A DNA stretch of 64,000 nt from contig NZ_JBHSEZ010000001.1 of assembly GCF_042653765.1 (NCBI RefSeq), forward strand, positions 1 to 64,000, in the 5' to 3' direction. Numbering within the stretch: position 1 is the first letter of the stretch; each line of letters begins with the position of its first letter. A program made the position numbers and the translations under genes. The notes below the pieces were generated by a model that had not been told where the DNA came from, made no database searches, and saw only the letters and a program-made list of their open reading frames with translations. Below are positions 14,232-21,860 of the stretch, piece by piece. The DNA is from Castellaniella denitrificans. Lineage in GTDB: Bacteria; Pseudomonadota; Gammaproteobacteria; Burkholderiales; Burkholderiaceae_B.

Positions 14232-17194
14232 GCGATCTGGGCGGCCGCCAGGGCGGCAAACCGCCCATTCATCCGCATCAGTTGTTGGAAATCCCCCTGC
14301 TCGACGACGCGGCCCGCCTCAAGGACATAGATCCGATTGGCCTTGGCGACGGTACTGAGCCGATGCGCAACGACGATTCGCGTCACCGACAGCTTGTCCA
14401 GGCTTTCGGTGACGATGGCCTGGACGCGGTTATCCAGCGCACTGGTGGCTTCGTCCAGGATCAGGATGCGGGGCTTGTTGATGACGGCGCGCGCAATCAT
14501 CAGGCGCTGCATCTGCCCACCCGACAAGGAGCCGCCCTCGGTCACCATGGTGTGCATCCCCATGGGCATGCGCTCGATGTCCTCGGCCAGGCCCGCCTCG
14601 CGGGCCGCCTCCCAGGCTTGCTCCAGGCCGTTATCGGTGGAGCCGACAATGTTTTCATACAGGCTTCCGGGCATGGGCCGGCTGTTTTGCAGCACGATCC
14701 CCATCTGGCGGCGCACCGACAGAATGTCCAGTTCGTCCACGTTCTTGCCATCCAGCAGCACATTGCCGCCCGCCACGGTTTCGAAACCCAGCAACAGCCG
14801 GATCAAGGTCGATTTCCCGCAACCGGACGCGCCGACGATCGCAATGAATTCGCCCGCCTTGGCCGACAAGGACACATCATCCAGAACCAGGGGTCCGTCC
14901 GGCGCGTAGCGAAACGAGACCCGATCGAAGTGGACGGCGCCCGACAGCACGCCCGGATCGTCCCTGCCCTCGCTGAGCTCGGGCAGCGTGGTCATGATCG
15001 GCATCACGCGCTCCAGCAGGGGTTGCGCCTTCAGCAAGGCCGCGATCGTATTGGCCATCTGGGTGACGCTGCCGTTGAAATTATTGAAGGCGCTGAGAAA
15101 GGCGGCCAAGCCACCCACCGCCAAAGGGCTGACCTCGTCGGGAGCCCGGAATTTCCCCAGAATCAGGAAAAAAAGGATCAGCGGCACCAAGCCAAACAGG
15201 GCACTGAGCACAGCCTGCAGATTGCCGTAGCGTTCGGTGCGCGCCCCCAGCCGACGATATTCCGAAAACAGGCCCGCCCAGCGGGAAAAGGCGCGGCCCT
15301 CGGAGGCCGAAAGCCGGATCTTGGCAATACCGGTCACCAACTGCAGAACCAGGCTTTGCAAGCGGCCGTCATAGCGGGCCAGCGTGCGTTCATGACGCAA
15401 CTGCAGCCAGATCAGAAGCAGGGAGCACACGGTATACAGAGCGGTTGCGCCCACCGCCCACAAGCCCAGCCGCCAGTCGTAATACAGCAGCAATGCAAAG
15501 CTGAAAACAGCAAAGATCCCGCCGATCAGCGCCTGCGAAGTGCTGCTGGAGATCAGCTGTTCGATCTGGGTGACCGCACCCGCGCGCTGGGCCAGGTCCC
15601 CGGCCGAATAATCCCGGAAAAAACCCACCGGCAGGCGCAACAGCCTGTCGATGATGGCGGCTTGAAGCGCAGAGCCCGCCCGAGCCCTGAAACGGCTGAA
15701 TGCCAGGGCGCCCACATACGACATGATGAAGGTGGTCACACCCAGGATGACCAGGATCAAGCCGACCTGCACCAGATGATTCTGATCGTGCCCGGGAATC
15801 ACGGTATCGATCATATAAGCCGCGGCAACCGGTACCGCCAGCCCCAGCAGGGCCGCCACCAGGCCTGACAGCACCACCGCCCACAAATCGCCGCGCCCGC
15901 GCCCCCAGACAAACCGCAACAGGCCCCGCAGGCCCAGCGTGCCTGAAGGCAAGGGGGCCGTGAAGGCATAAGCATCGGTCGCGAGCACATCCAGCGCGGC
16001 GCGCCCCCTGAGAGTTTGCCCATGACTGGGGTCGAAGACTTGTACCCCCTTGCCCGCACCCGGCAGAATCGCCAGGGGCCGACCGTCGTCGTTGGCAAAA
16101 CCCAGCATGGCCTGGGTTTCGTACGTGTCCCAACCGGCGCGCAACCGGACGCTGCGAAACCGCAGCTGGCTGGCTTGCGCAATGGACGGCAGGTCGACGG
16201 TCGACTCCGTAGCCCCGCGCGACCAACGCGAGGGCATCCGGACCTCGAAGCCTTCCACGCGGCCAACCGCCCGCATGGCCTGAAACAACGGGGGCTGACC
16301 GCTCACGGCTGCCCCGCGCCCGGCAGCCCCCTGCCCCAGCACACCCAGCAACTGGTCGAGACCTTGCTGCCAATCGCGGCCTGCGGCTTCCGATTGGCGG
16401 CGCAAGCGATTGAGCTCGTCGACGTCGGCCAGCATCAGGCTCAAGCGCGCTGTGGACAGCAAGAGCGCGTGCAAAGTATCCAGGCCCGCCCACAGCCGCC
16501 CGTCGGGCAAGTAATACCCGCTGTTGCGCCCAGTCGTGGACAGGGGCTGGCTGTTTTGCAGCCAGCTGGCCGGTCCGAGGGGCACCAGGCCATCGCCCGG
16601 GCCCTCCGGCAGTTTCTGGACATCCAGAAACAGTACCGTATCGCGCGGCACTTCGAGCCAGATCACACCTTGCGCGCTGGCCACCCGTTGGTGCGCCGCA
16701 ACCGTCAGTTCGGCATCGGCGTCCGCCAACACATGAAGCACAGGGCCAGACCCCGACAAGCGGGCCAGGCCTTCGGAAATCGCAAGAATCCACTGATCGA
16801 TGGGCTGTGCAAGCTCGAGCGCGGAGGCGCCCTCGATCCGCCGCAGACGATCCTGCGGGATGCTGCGGATTTGGGTATCGACATGGGGGACGGCCAGCAA
16901 GGCGTGCCCTTGGGCCGGATCGATCGCATCCGGGGCTATGAGCCCGAACAACAGCGTGCCCGCCTCGACCGTTGCAAAATGCCGCCGGACCCCTTGCGCG
17001 GTGCCATCGATCATCTCGACCAGGAACAATTCGATCCGCCCGTGCTCCAGCCACCAGCAGGTTTGCGGTTGATCCAGCAGAAAAGGGGTATTGCCGGCCA
17101 CCGCCAGGGGCGCCGACATCTGCAGCACGGCCCGCAGGGCCGGACCGGGATCGGGGCCCTTCAGGCCCACCGAGTCAGTTCTCGATGAGGCCAC
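14228..17194 (-). CDS. NHLM-type bacteriocin system ABC transporter/ATP-binding protein (ABC2)
   Basis: A 988-residue protein with an unusually long N-terminal region of about 420 residues before the exporter core, matching the NHLM_micro_ABC2 family. Residues about 30-85 look like a cyclic-nucleotide-binding-like beta-roll (CWWLEHGRIELFLVE, then VEAGTLLFGL). A six-helix ABC exporter domain follows (about 430-720), then an ATPase with GASGCGKST near 787, LSGGQMQRLMIARA near 890 and ILILDEATSALD near 912. It lacks a C39 peptidase and probably pairs with, or acts after, the C39 protein encoded upstream. Its start overlaps that gene by 20 bases. Confidence 0.9.
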   Translation of the reverse strand: MASSRTDSVGLKGPDPGPALRAVLQMSAPLAVAGNTPFLLDQPQTCWWLEHGRIELFLVEMIDGTAQGVRRHFATVEAGTLLFGLIAPDAIDPAQGHALLAVPHVDTQIRSIPQDRLRRIEGASALELAQPIDQWILAISEGLARLSGSGPVLHVLADADAELTVAAHQRVASAQGVIWLEVPRDTVLFLDVQKLPEGPGDGLVPLGPASWLQNSQPLSTTGRNSGYYLPDGRLWAGLDTLHALLLSTARLSLMLADVDELNRLRRQSEAAGRDWQQGLDQLLGVLGQGAAGRGAAVSGQPPLFQAMRAVGRVEGFEVRMPSRWSRGATESTVDLPSIAQASQLRFRSVRLRAGWDTYETQAMLGFANDDGRPLAILPGAGKGVQVFDPSHGQTLRGRAALDVLATDAYAFTAPLPSGTLGLRGLLRFVWGRGRGDLWAVVLSGLVAALLGLAVPVAAAYMIDTVIPGHDQNHLVQVGLILVILGVTTFIMSYVGALAFSRFRARAGSALQAAIIDRLLRLPVGFFRDYSAGDLAQRAGAVTQIEQLISSSTSQALIGGIFAVFSFALLLYYDWRLGLWAVGATALYTVCSLLLIWLQLRHERTLARYDGRLQSLVLQLVTGIAKIRLSASEGRAFSRWAGLFSEYRRLGARTERYGNLQAVLSALFGLVPLILFFLILGKFRAPDEVSPLAVGGLAAFLSAFNNFNGSVTQMANTIAALLKAQPLLERVMPIMTTLPELSEGRDDPGVLSGAVHFDRVSFRYAPDGPLVLDDVSLSAKAGEFIAIVGASGCGKSTLIRLLLGFETVAGGNVLLDGKNVDELDILSVRRQMGIVLQNSRPMPGSLYENIVGSTDNGLEQAWEAAREAGLAEDIERMPMGMHTMVTEGGSLSGGQMQRLMIARAVINKPRILILDEATSALDNRVQAIVTESLDKLSVTRIVVAHRLSTVAKANRIYVLEAGRVVEQGDFQQLMRMNGRFAALAAAQIA

Positions 17195-19376
17195 GATAGA
17201 TGCCGTCCTTGTGCATCAACTGCTGATGCGTGCCGCGCTCGACCACCTGGCCGTGATCCAGCACAATGATTTCATCACAATCCCGAATGGTGCTGAGCCG
17301 ATGGGCAATGATGATGCAGGTGCAGCCACGGCGCCGCAGATTGGACATGATGGCCTGTTCGGTCATGGTGTCCAATGCGCTGGTGGCCTCGTCCAGGATC
17401 AGCACCGATGGGTTGCCGGCCAGCGCCCGGGCGATCTCGAGCCGCTGGCGCTGGCCGCCGCTGAAATTGCGGCCATCCTCCTGGATCCGACCCTCGTAGC
17501 CGCCGGGGCGGCTCATGATCACGTCGTGGATCAAGGCGTCCTTGGCCGCCTGGATCACCTGATCCAGCGGCATGGAATCATCCCACATGCTCAGATTGTC
17601 GTGCACCGTGCCCTCGAACAGCACGATTTCCTGATCAACCACCGACAAGGAACGACGCAGCAAGGGCCGTGGCCAATACGCCGCCGGACGCCCGTCGAAC
17701 AGGATGTCGCCCGACCAGGGCTCGAGCATGCCCGAGATCAGGCGCCCAACGGTCGTCTTGCCGCTGCCCGAGCCCCCGACCAGCGCAACACGGCCGCCCG
17801 GCGGCACCTGGAGGCTCAGCCCATCGATCAGCGCCGGACTCAGGGGCGAATACGCCACCGTGACGTCGCGCAGCATGACGCTGCCCGACAAACGCATGGG
17901 CATCCCGCCCTCGGGGGCGGGCTGCGGCTCGAATTCGCGGGCCAAGGGGTGACGCAAGGTGTCATCGATCTGCGCCACCGGCCCTTGCGCATTGCGTATC
18001 GCGCCCGCGATTTGCATGAGCTCGCTGATGGGCGCGGTAAATGAACCGATGATGAAGGTGAAGGCCACCAGCATGCCGACGGTCATTTCGTCATTGATGA
18101 CAAACAGCCCCCCCAGCGCCAGCACCGCCGCGCCGGTCAATGCGGCTGTCAGGGGCGGCAGCGCGGCCAGCAAGGTCTGCAGATGCGCCACGCGCTGCTG
18201 GGCGTTGATGAACAGCGCCTGCAGTCCAGACCATTTGCTGAAGAACACATCGTCAACGCCCGTGGCCTTCAATGTTTCGATCATCTGCAAGCCCTGCATC
18301 ACCTTGCCGTTCATCTTGACGGCCTGCAGTGCGATGCTTTCAGAGGATTCCCCCAGGCGCCTTTGCAGATAGACGAAAACCAGCACATTGGCGCTGGCCA
18401 GCAACACACAGACCAGGGTCAGCACGGCGTGGTATTGCACCATCAATGCCGCAAAGAACACCACGCTGGTGACGCTGATGGCCAGCCGGCCAAGCTGCTG
18501 TGATGCCAGGTTGACGATGTCCTCGGCCAGCGGCAGGCGGGCACTGATCATGCCGCCGTGGCGCTGCGCGAAAAACCCGGGCGGCAGACGCAGGACATGC
18601 CAGATCAGGCGCCCGCCCAGCACCAGGCCCAGCTTCAGGTGCAGGCGCGTCGTCAGATGCGCCCCCAGCCACGTGGCCAGACCCATGGCAAAGGCCGCAC
18701 CCCCCATGGCGATCAGCAGCGGCACCAGCCAGTCAGGCAGGTCCTCGATGATGAAGTAATCGATGAATACCCGGCTGAAGGCCGGCACGACCAGCATGGC
18801 ACCGACCATCAGGACGCCGATGCCGATGATCACCGCCAGCGCTGGCAGGGAACTCCGCACCAGCGCCATCATGGCCGGGAGGATGCGCCGGGGCGAGCCA
18901 CCCCGCTGAAAGGAATCGTCCTTTTCAAAGACCAGCGCAATGCCGCTGAACATGCCGTTGAACTCGGCGGCGCTGACCTTGCGCCGCCCCACGGCGGGAT
19001 CATTCAGATAAGCCCAGCCGGGCTCCAGACCTTCCAGGACGACGAAATGGTTCATGTCGACAAACAGGATGGCCGGCAGGCTGATCGAAGCCAGCCCTGC
19101 GGGCTCCAGGCGCAAGCCCTTGGCCTTCAGGCCCAGACTGCGCGCGGCCTTGACGACATTGACGGCCTTGCTGCCATCGCGCGACACGCCGCACAACACC
19201 CGCAGTTCCTCGAGCGGCACCCAGCGGCCGTGATGGGCCAGCACCATGGCCAATGCGGCGGCGCCACACTCGAGTGCTTCCATCTGCAAGATGGTGGGCG
19301 TTTTGACCCTGGGGGTGCGGGGAAGGGAAAAGCTGTCCTGCAGGTCTGCCGCCGATGTGCCGCCGAAAATGCTCAT
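17175..19376 (-). CDS. NHLM-type peptidase/permease/ATP-binding protein with C39 domain (ABC1)
   Basis: A 733-residue leader-cleaving exporter. The N-terminal C39 peptidase has the catalytic Cys37 in QMEALECGAAALAMVL (oxyanion Gln31), His110 in VDMNHFVVLEG and Asp126 in YLNDPAVG, so it appears active. A six-helix exporter domain spans about 160-460. The ATPase has GGSGSGKTTVGRLI, FSGGQRQRLEIARAL and LILDEATSALDTM. It is expected to cut after the Gly-Gly of the precursors in this island while exporting the core. It overlaps the HlyD-type gene by 4 bases and the ABC2 gene by 20 bases, so expression is coupled. Confidence 0.93.
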   Translation of the reverse strand: MSIFGGTSAADLQDSFSLPRTPRVKTPTILQMEALECGAAALAMVLAHHGRWVPLEELRVLCGVSRDGSKAVNVVKAARSLGLKAKGLRLEPAGLASISLPAILFVDMNHFVVLEGLEPGWAYLNDPAVGRRKVSAAEFNGMFSGIALVFEKDDSFQRGGSPRRILPAMMALVRSSLPALAVIIGIGVLMVGAMLVVPAFSRVFIDYFIIEDLPDWLVPLLIAMGGAAFAMGLATWLGAHLTTRLHLKLGLVLGGRLIWHVLRLPPGFFAQRHGGMISARLPLAEDIVNLASQQLGRLAISVTSVVFFAALMVQYHAVLTLVCVLLASANVLVFVYLQRRLGESSESIALQAVKMNGKVMQGLQMIETLKATGVDDVFFSKWSGLQALFINAQQRVAHLQTLLAALPPLTAALTGAAVLALGGLFVINDEMTVGMLVAFTFIIGSFTAPISELMQIAGAIRNAQGPVAQIDDTLRHPLAREFEPQPAPEGGMPMRLSGSVMLRDVTVAYSPLSPALIDGLSLQVPPGGRVALVGGSGSGKTTVGRLISGMLEPWSGDILFDGRPAAYWPRPLLRRSLSVVDQEIVLFEGTVHDNLSMWDDSMPLDQVIQAAKDALIHDVIMSRPGGYEGRIQEDGRNFSGGQRQRLEIARALAGNPSVLILDEATSALDTMTEQAIMSNLRRRGCTCIIIAHRLSTIRDCDEIIVLDHGQVVERGTHQQLMHKDGIYRGLIEN

Positions 19377-20647
19377 TGCCCCCCCAGCCAGCGGAAGATG
19401 TAGTCGAAGGCCGGCAAGACCAGACTGATGACGCGGCGGCGGCCCACGACCATGTCGGCGGCGGCGATCGTGCCCGCATCGATACGGATGTCAGGCCCCG
19501 CGCCCGAGGACCATCGATAGCCGGTCGGCGACACGGGGTCGGTCTCGAGCGCCAGTTCGACCTCGAAAGGCGCACCGCTCTTGAGCAGGGAATCGACGAA
19601 TGTCGCGTTGCTCAGCCGGCGCATCAGCCCCTCGCGGCTGGAAGGTATCCGGGCCACCGACAACACCCTTCCACGAATGAAGCCGTCCTTTTGCAGTTTG
19701 GCCGTCGTGGGTATGATGTGCGCCTCCATGCCCGGCAGGATCTTCTTGCCGTGCTGGCTGTGCACAAAAATGATGGCGTGCAATTCCCCTGCCCCGGCGT
19801 GATCGTTGGAAGGCAGGACGCGCATGATGACCTGCCCGCTGCTGACCGCATCCCCCGGATTGACGTTGAGCTCGACCACGTCGCCATTGACCGGTGCGAT
19901 CAGGCTGCGGCTGCGCTCGTAGTCGCTTTGCATGTTCTCAAGCTCGCGCACCAGGGCCTGAACGCGCAGTCCGGCCTCCTGGATCTCCTGGGTCTTCTGC
20001 AGTTGCTCGCCACGTTGCTGCACCAGCAACTCGACGCTGTCGTTGCGCTGCTTGGCAATGCGGGACTCCAGTTCAGCCAATTGCGTGTCGACCTCGTTGA
20101 GCTTGCTCGACGTCGTGAAGCCCTTGGCCAGCAGCGCCTGGACACTGGCGCGGTGCTGGGTCAGCACCTGCTGCTGTTCTTGCAGCTTGTCCAGTTGCCC
20201 GGCCAGCGCCTGGCGTTTGGTCTTGAGCAAATCCGCCTGCATCTGCTGATAGCGCGCGTAGCCGGCTTGCCGGGTCTCGAGCAAACTCCGGGCCCCTTGC
20301 AGCTCGGCCTGCTTGGCCGTGATGGATTCCAGGGACGCCGGGCGCCTCAGCAGGGCAACGGTCTGGCCCGCCAGGATGGGATCGCCCAGATCCACCAGCA
20401 GGGTGTCGACATGCCCATCGCCGCGCGCGCTGACCACCGCCACGCCATCGGCCGACAGCAAGATGCCCTGCCCCGCCACCGTGATCGGCGCGGTCGAAAA
20501 GATGGCCCAAATGAACCCGCCCAGCACCAGCATCGCAACCGCCAGGATGCCCACGGTGTGCACAGGCCGAACGACCTGCAGCACATGATCCAGCTGATCG
20601 GGATTGGAGACCTTATCGAGTGCGGCCTGCCGAAAAAGACTGCTCAT
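19373..20647 (-). CDS. HlyD-family adaptor of the NHLM bacteriocin system
   Basis: Periplasmic adaptor (424 residues) linking the ABC exporter with the TolC-type channel. One membrane segment (VGILAVAMLVLGGFIWAIFS, about residues 33-52) is followed by a lipoyl half (VVSARGDGHVDTLLVDLGD). A long coiled coil of about 110 residues comes next (e.g. GQLDKLQEQQQVLTQHRASV). The second lipoyl half and beta-barrel follow, with SLIAPVNGDVVELNVNPGD. Four-base overlaps on both sides place it between the precursor peptide gene and the C39 exporter gene. Confidence 0.92.
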   Translation of the reverse strand: MSSLFRQAALDKVSNPDQLDHVLQVVRPVHTVGILAVAMLVLGGFIWAIFSTAPITVAGQGILLSADGVAVVSARGDGHVDTLLVDLGDPILAGQTVALLRRPASLESITAKQAELQGARSLLETRQAGYARYQQMQADLLKTKRQALAGQLDKLQEQQQVLTQHRASVQALLAKGFTTSSKLNEVDTQLAELESRIAKQRNDSVELLVQQRGEQLQKTQEIQEAGLRVQALVRELENMQSDYERSRSLIAPVNGDVVELNVNPGDAVSSGQVIMRVLPSNDHAGAGELHAIIFVHSQHGKKILPGMEAHIIPTTAKLQKDGFIRGRVLSVARIPSSREGLMRRLSNATFVDSLLKSGAPFEVELALETDPVSPTGYRWSSGAGPDIRIDAGTIAAADMVVGRRRVISLVLPAFDYIFRWLGGQ

Positions 20648-20973
20648 GCGGCCTGTTTGAACAGCGACAGGAATGCCCGGACCTCGTCATGGCTGGCGGA
20701 TCGGCCCGTGCCGCCGACGACTGCCTGCAACTGGTCGTCATCCAGGTCCAAAGCATCATCCAGCCGACCCGGTGCGCCATCGACCGCGATGCTGATCGCA
20801 CGGGCTGCATCGGGGGCGAACTCAATCTGAATACCGACAGGCACGCGAATGCCGACGGCGGCCAAGGCCGCGCGGGCGTCCCTGCGCACAAGCTGATTGA
20901 ACAAGGCATCCTGCCGGAAACGTTCCGAGAACCGGCTGAGCGCTTGTGCGCCCGATATCATGCGTTCGCTCAT
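20644..20973 (-). CDS. NHLP-type (nitrile hydratase-like leader) precursor peptide
   Basis: A 109-residue protein whose long leader resembles the nitrile-hydratase-alpha-like leaders of NHLP precursors. It has an N-terminal helix (FRQDALFNQLVRRDARAALA), then GIRVPVGIQIEF, then LDDDQLQAVVGG. The Gly-Gly at residues 87-88 fits the C39 cleavage consensus (Leu -12, Leu -7, Val -4). The predicted core is only 21 residues, begins TGRSASHDE and ends SLFKQAA. It has serines but no cysteine. The ribosome site GGAGG sits 8 bases before ATG. It is the first gene of the exporter operon and overlaps the adaptor gene by 4 bases. It could be a genuine product or a leader-like accessory protein. Confidence 0.8.
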   Translation of the reverse strand: MSERMISGAQALSRFSERFRQDALFNQLVRRDARAALAAVGIRVPVGIQIEFAPDAARAISIAVDGAPGRLDDALDLDDDQLQAVVGGTGRSASHDEVRAFLSLFKQAA

Positions 20974-21008
20974 GGATTTGCCTCCAGGCCGTGGTTCACC
21001 ACAGGCCG

Positions 21009-21038
21009 GTTATAGTTGTTCACCGTTGTAACCCGTAA
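21009..21038 (-). promoter_or_regulatory. Possible promoter of the peptide exporter operon
   Basis: On the minus strand TATAAC (21014-21009) follows TTACGG (21038-21033) with an 18-base spacer, about 35 bases upstream of the precursor gene. The -35 is poor, which would fit a promoter needing an activator. Confidence 0.35.
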
Positions 21039-21080
21039 GGATACTTTTCCGGCGCGGGCAGAGGATACGAGACCTTGGCG

Positions 21081-21105
21081 ATGATCGTCAAATCGCGACG
21101 ATCAT
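21081..21105. promoter_or_regulatory. Inverted repeat between regulator and exporter operon
   Basis: ATGATCGTC (21081-21089) and GACGATCAT (21097-21105) form perfect 9-bp arms around a 7-base spacer, in the divergent space between the exporter operon and the LuxR-type gene. It is a natural candidate operator for that regulator. Confidence 0.5.
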
Positions 21106-21140
21106 TCTGATGTCAAATACCTGCGAACCCTTTCACACTC

Positions 21141-21788
21141 ATGGCCAACACCACCAAAAAGCTGCTGATCGTGGCAGACGATCACCCCCGGATGCGCGAA
21201 GTCCTGGAATACGTGTTGACGAAGTTCCACGGCAGCACCACCGTATACACCGCCAAAGACCCCCGGGAACTGCGGATTCTGGCCGATACACGCCTGGCAG
21301 ATGTGGGTGAGCTCACGGTGGCCGACGTGTCCATCCCGAATGACTCGCCAGCAGACAGCGATTCATCGACCCAGTCACCGCTGATGGTGGTCTCGATGCA
21401 GGAACGCGGCATCACGGCCAATTGGTTTGTCTCGATTCCCTACAACGCCACAGGCGGCGACGATGCCCAAATCCAGGCGGCGATCGACCAGCGACAGGTG
21501 GTGATGGACCTGATCGGAAGCCTGCGCGAAGCGGCACTGGCAGCCGGCGAACAGACCGGAGACGCACCCGCCACGCCCAGTCCCGAGAGCCTGACGCGCC
21601 TGGGCCTGACCCAGCGCCAGGCCGAAGTCCTGGCCTGGCTGGCCGAAGGGCTGACCAACAAGGAGATCGCCCGCAAGCTCGATGTGTCGGAATGGACGAT
21701 CCGTCACCATGTCAGCGCCATCCTGATGCGCCTCGAGGTCAGCAACCGAGGGCGCGCGGCGATCTTTGCGCGCCAGCTGGCGACCTGA
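21141..21788 (+). CDS. LuxR-type response regulator of the peptide secretion island
   Basis: A 215-residue transcription factor. The N-terminus resembles a receiver domain (LLIVADDHPRMREVLEYVL, acidic pair Asp13-Asp14). The likely phosphoacceptor Asp62 is in TVADVSIP. The rest of the receiver is poorly conserved, with a 20-residue Ser/Asp-rich insertion (SIPNDSPADSDSSTQS). The C-terminal HTH is a clear GerE/LuxR domain: LTQRQAEVLAWLAEGLTNKE then IARKLDVSEWTIRHHVSAIL. It is transcribed divergently from the exporter operon. No histidine kinase gene is near, so the input is unknown: a distant kinase, or direct sensing. Confidence 0.87.
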   Translation: MANTTKKLLIVADDHPRMREVLEYVLTKFHGSTTVYTAKDPRELRILADTRLADVGELTVADVSIPNDSPADSDSSTQSPLMVVSMQERGITANWFVSIPYNATGGDDAQIQAAIDQRQVVMDLIGSLREAALAAGEQTGDAPATPSPESLTRLGLTQRQAEVLAWLAEGLTNKEIARKLDVSEWTIRHHVSAILMRLEVSNRGRAAIFARQLAT

Positions 21789-21793
21789 TCACG

Positions 21794-21810
21794 GCACCCG
21801 CCACGGATCC
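21794..21810 (+). repeat. Candidate attR: distal copy of the tRNA-Val 3' end
   Basis: GCACCCGCCACGGATCC is identical to 12340-12356 except for one base and lies six bases after the stop of the LuxR-type gene. The 9.4 kb between the two copies holds only the peptide-secretion genes. No integrase gene lies between them. Confidence 0.6.
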
Positions 21811-21860
21811 CGCGCCCGCGTGCCGGGCATCCGCGCCCCGGCGGATTTACAATTCCCGCC

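Noticed and set aside
12350..21793. Integrase, transposase or phage genes in the island
   Set aside because: Every frame of useful length was accounted for by the secretion genes or their shadows; no recombinase motif was found.
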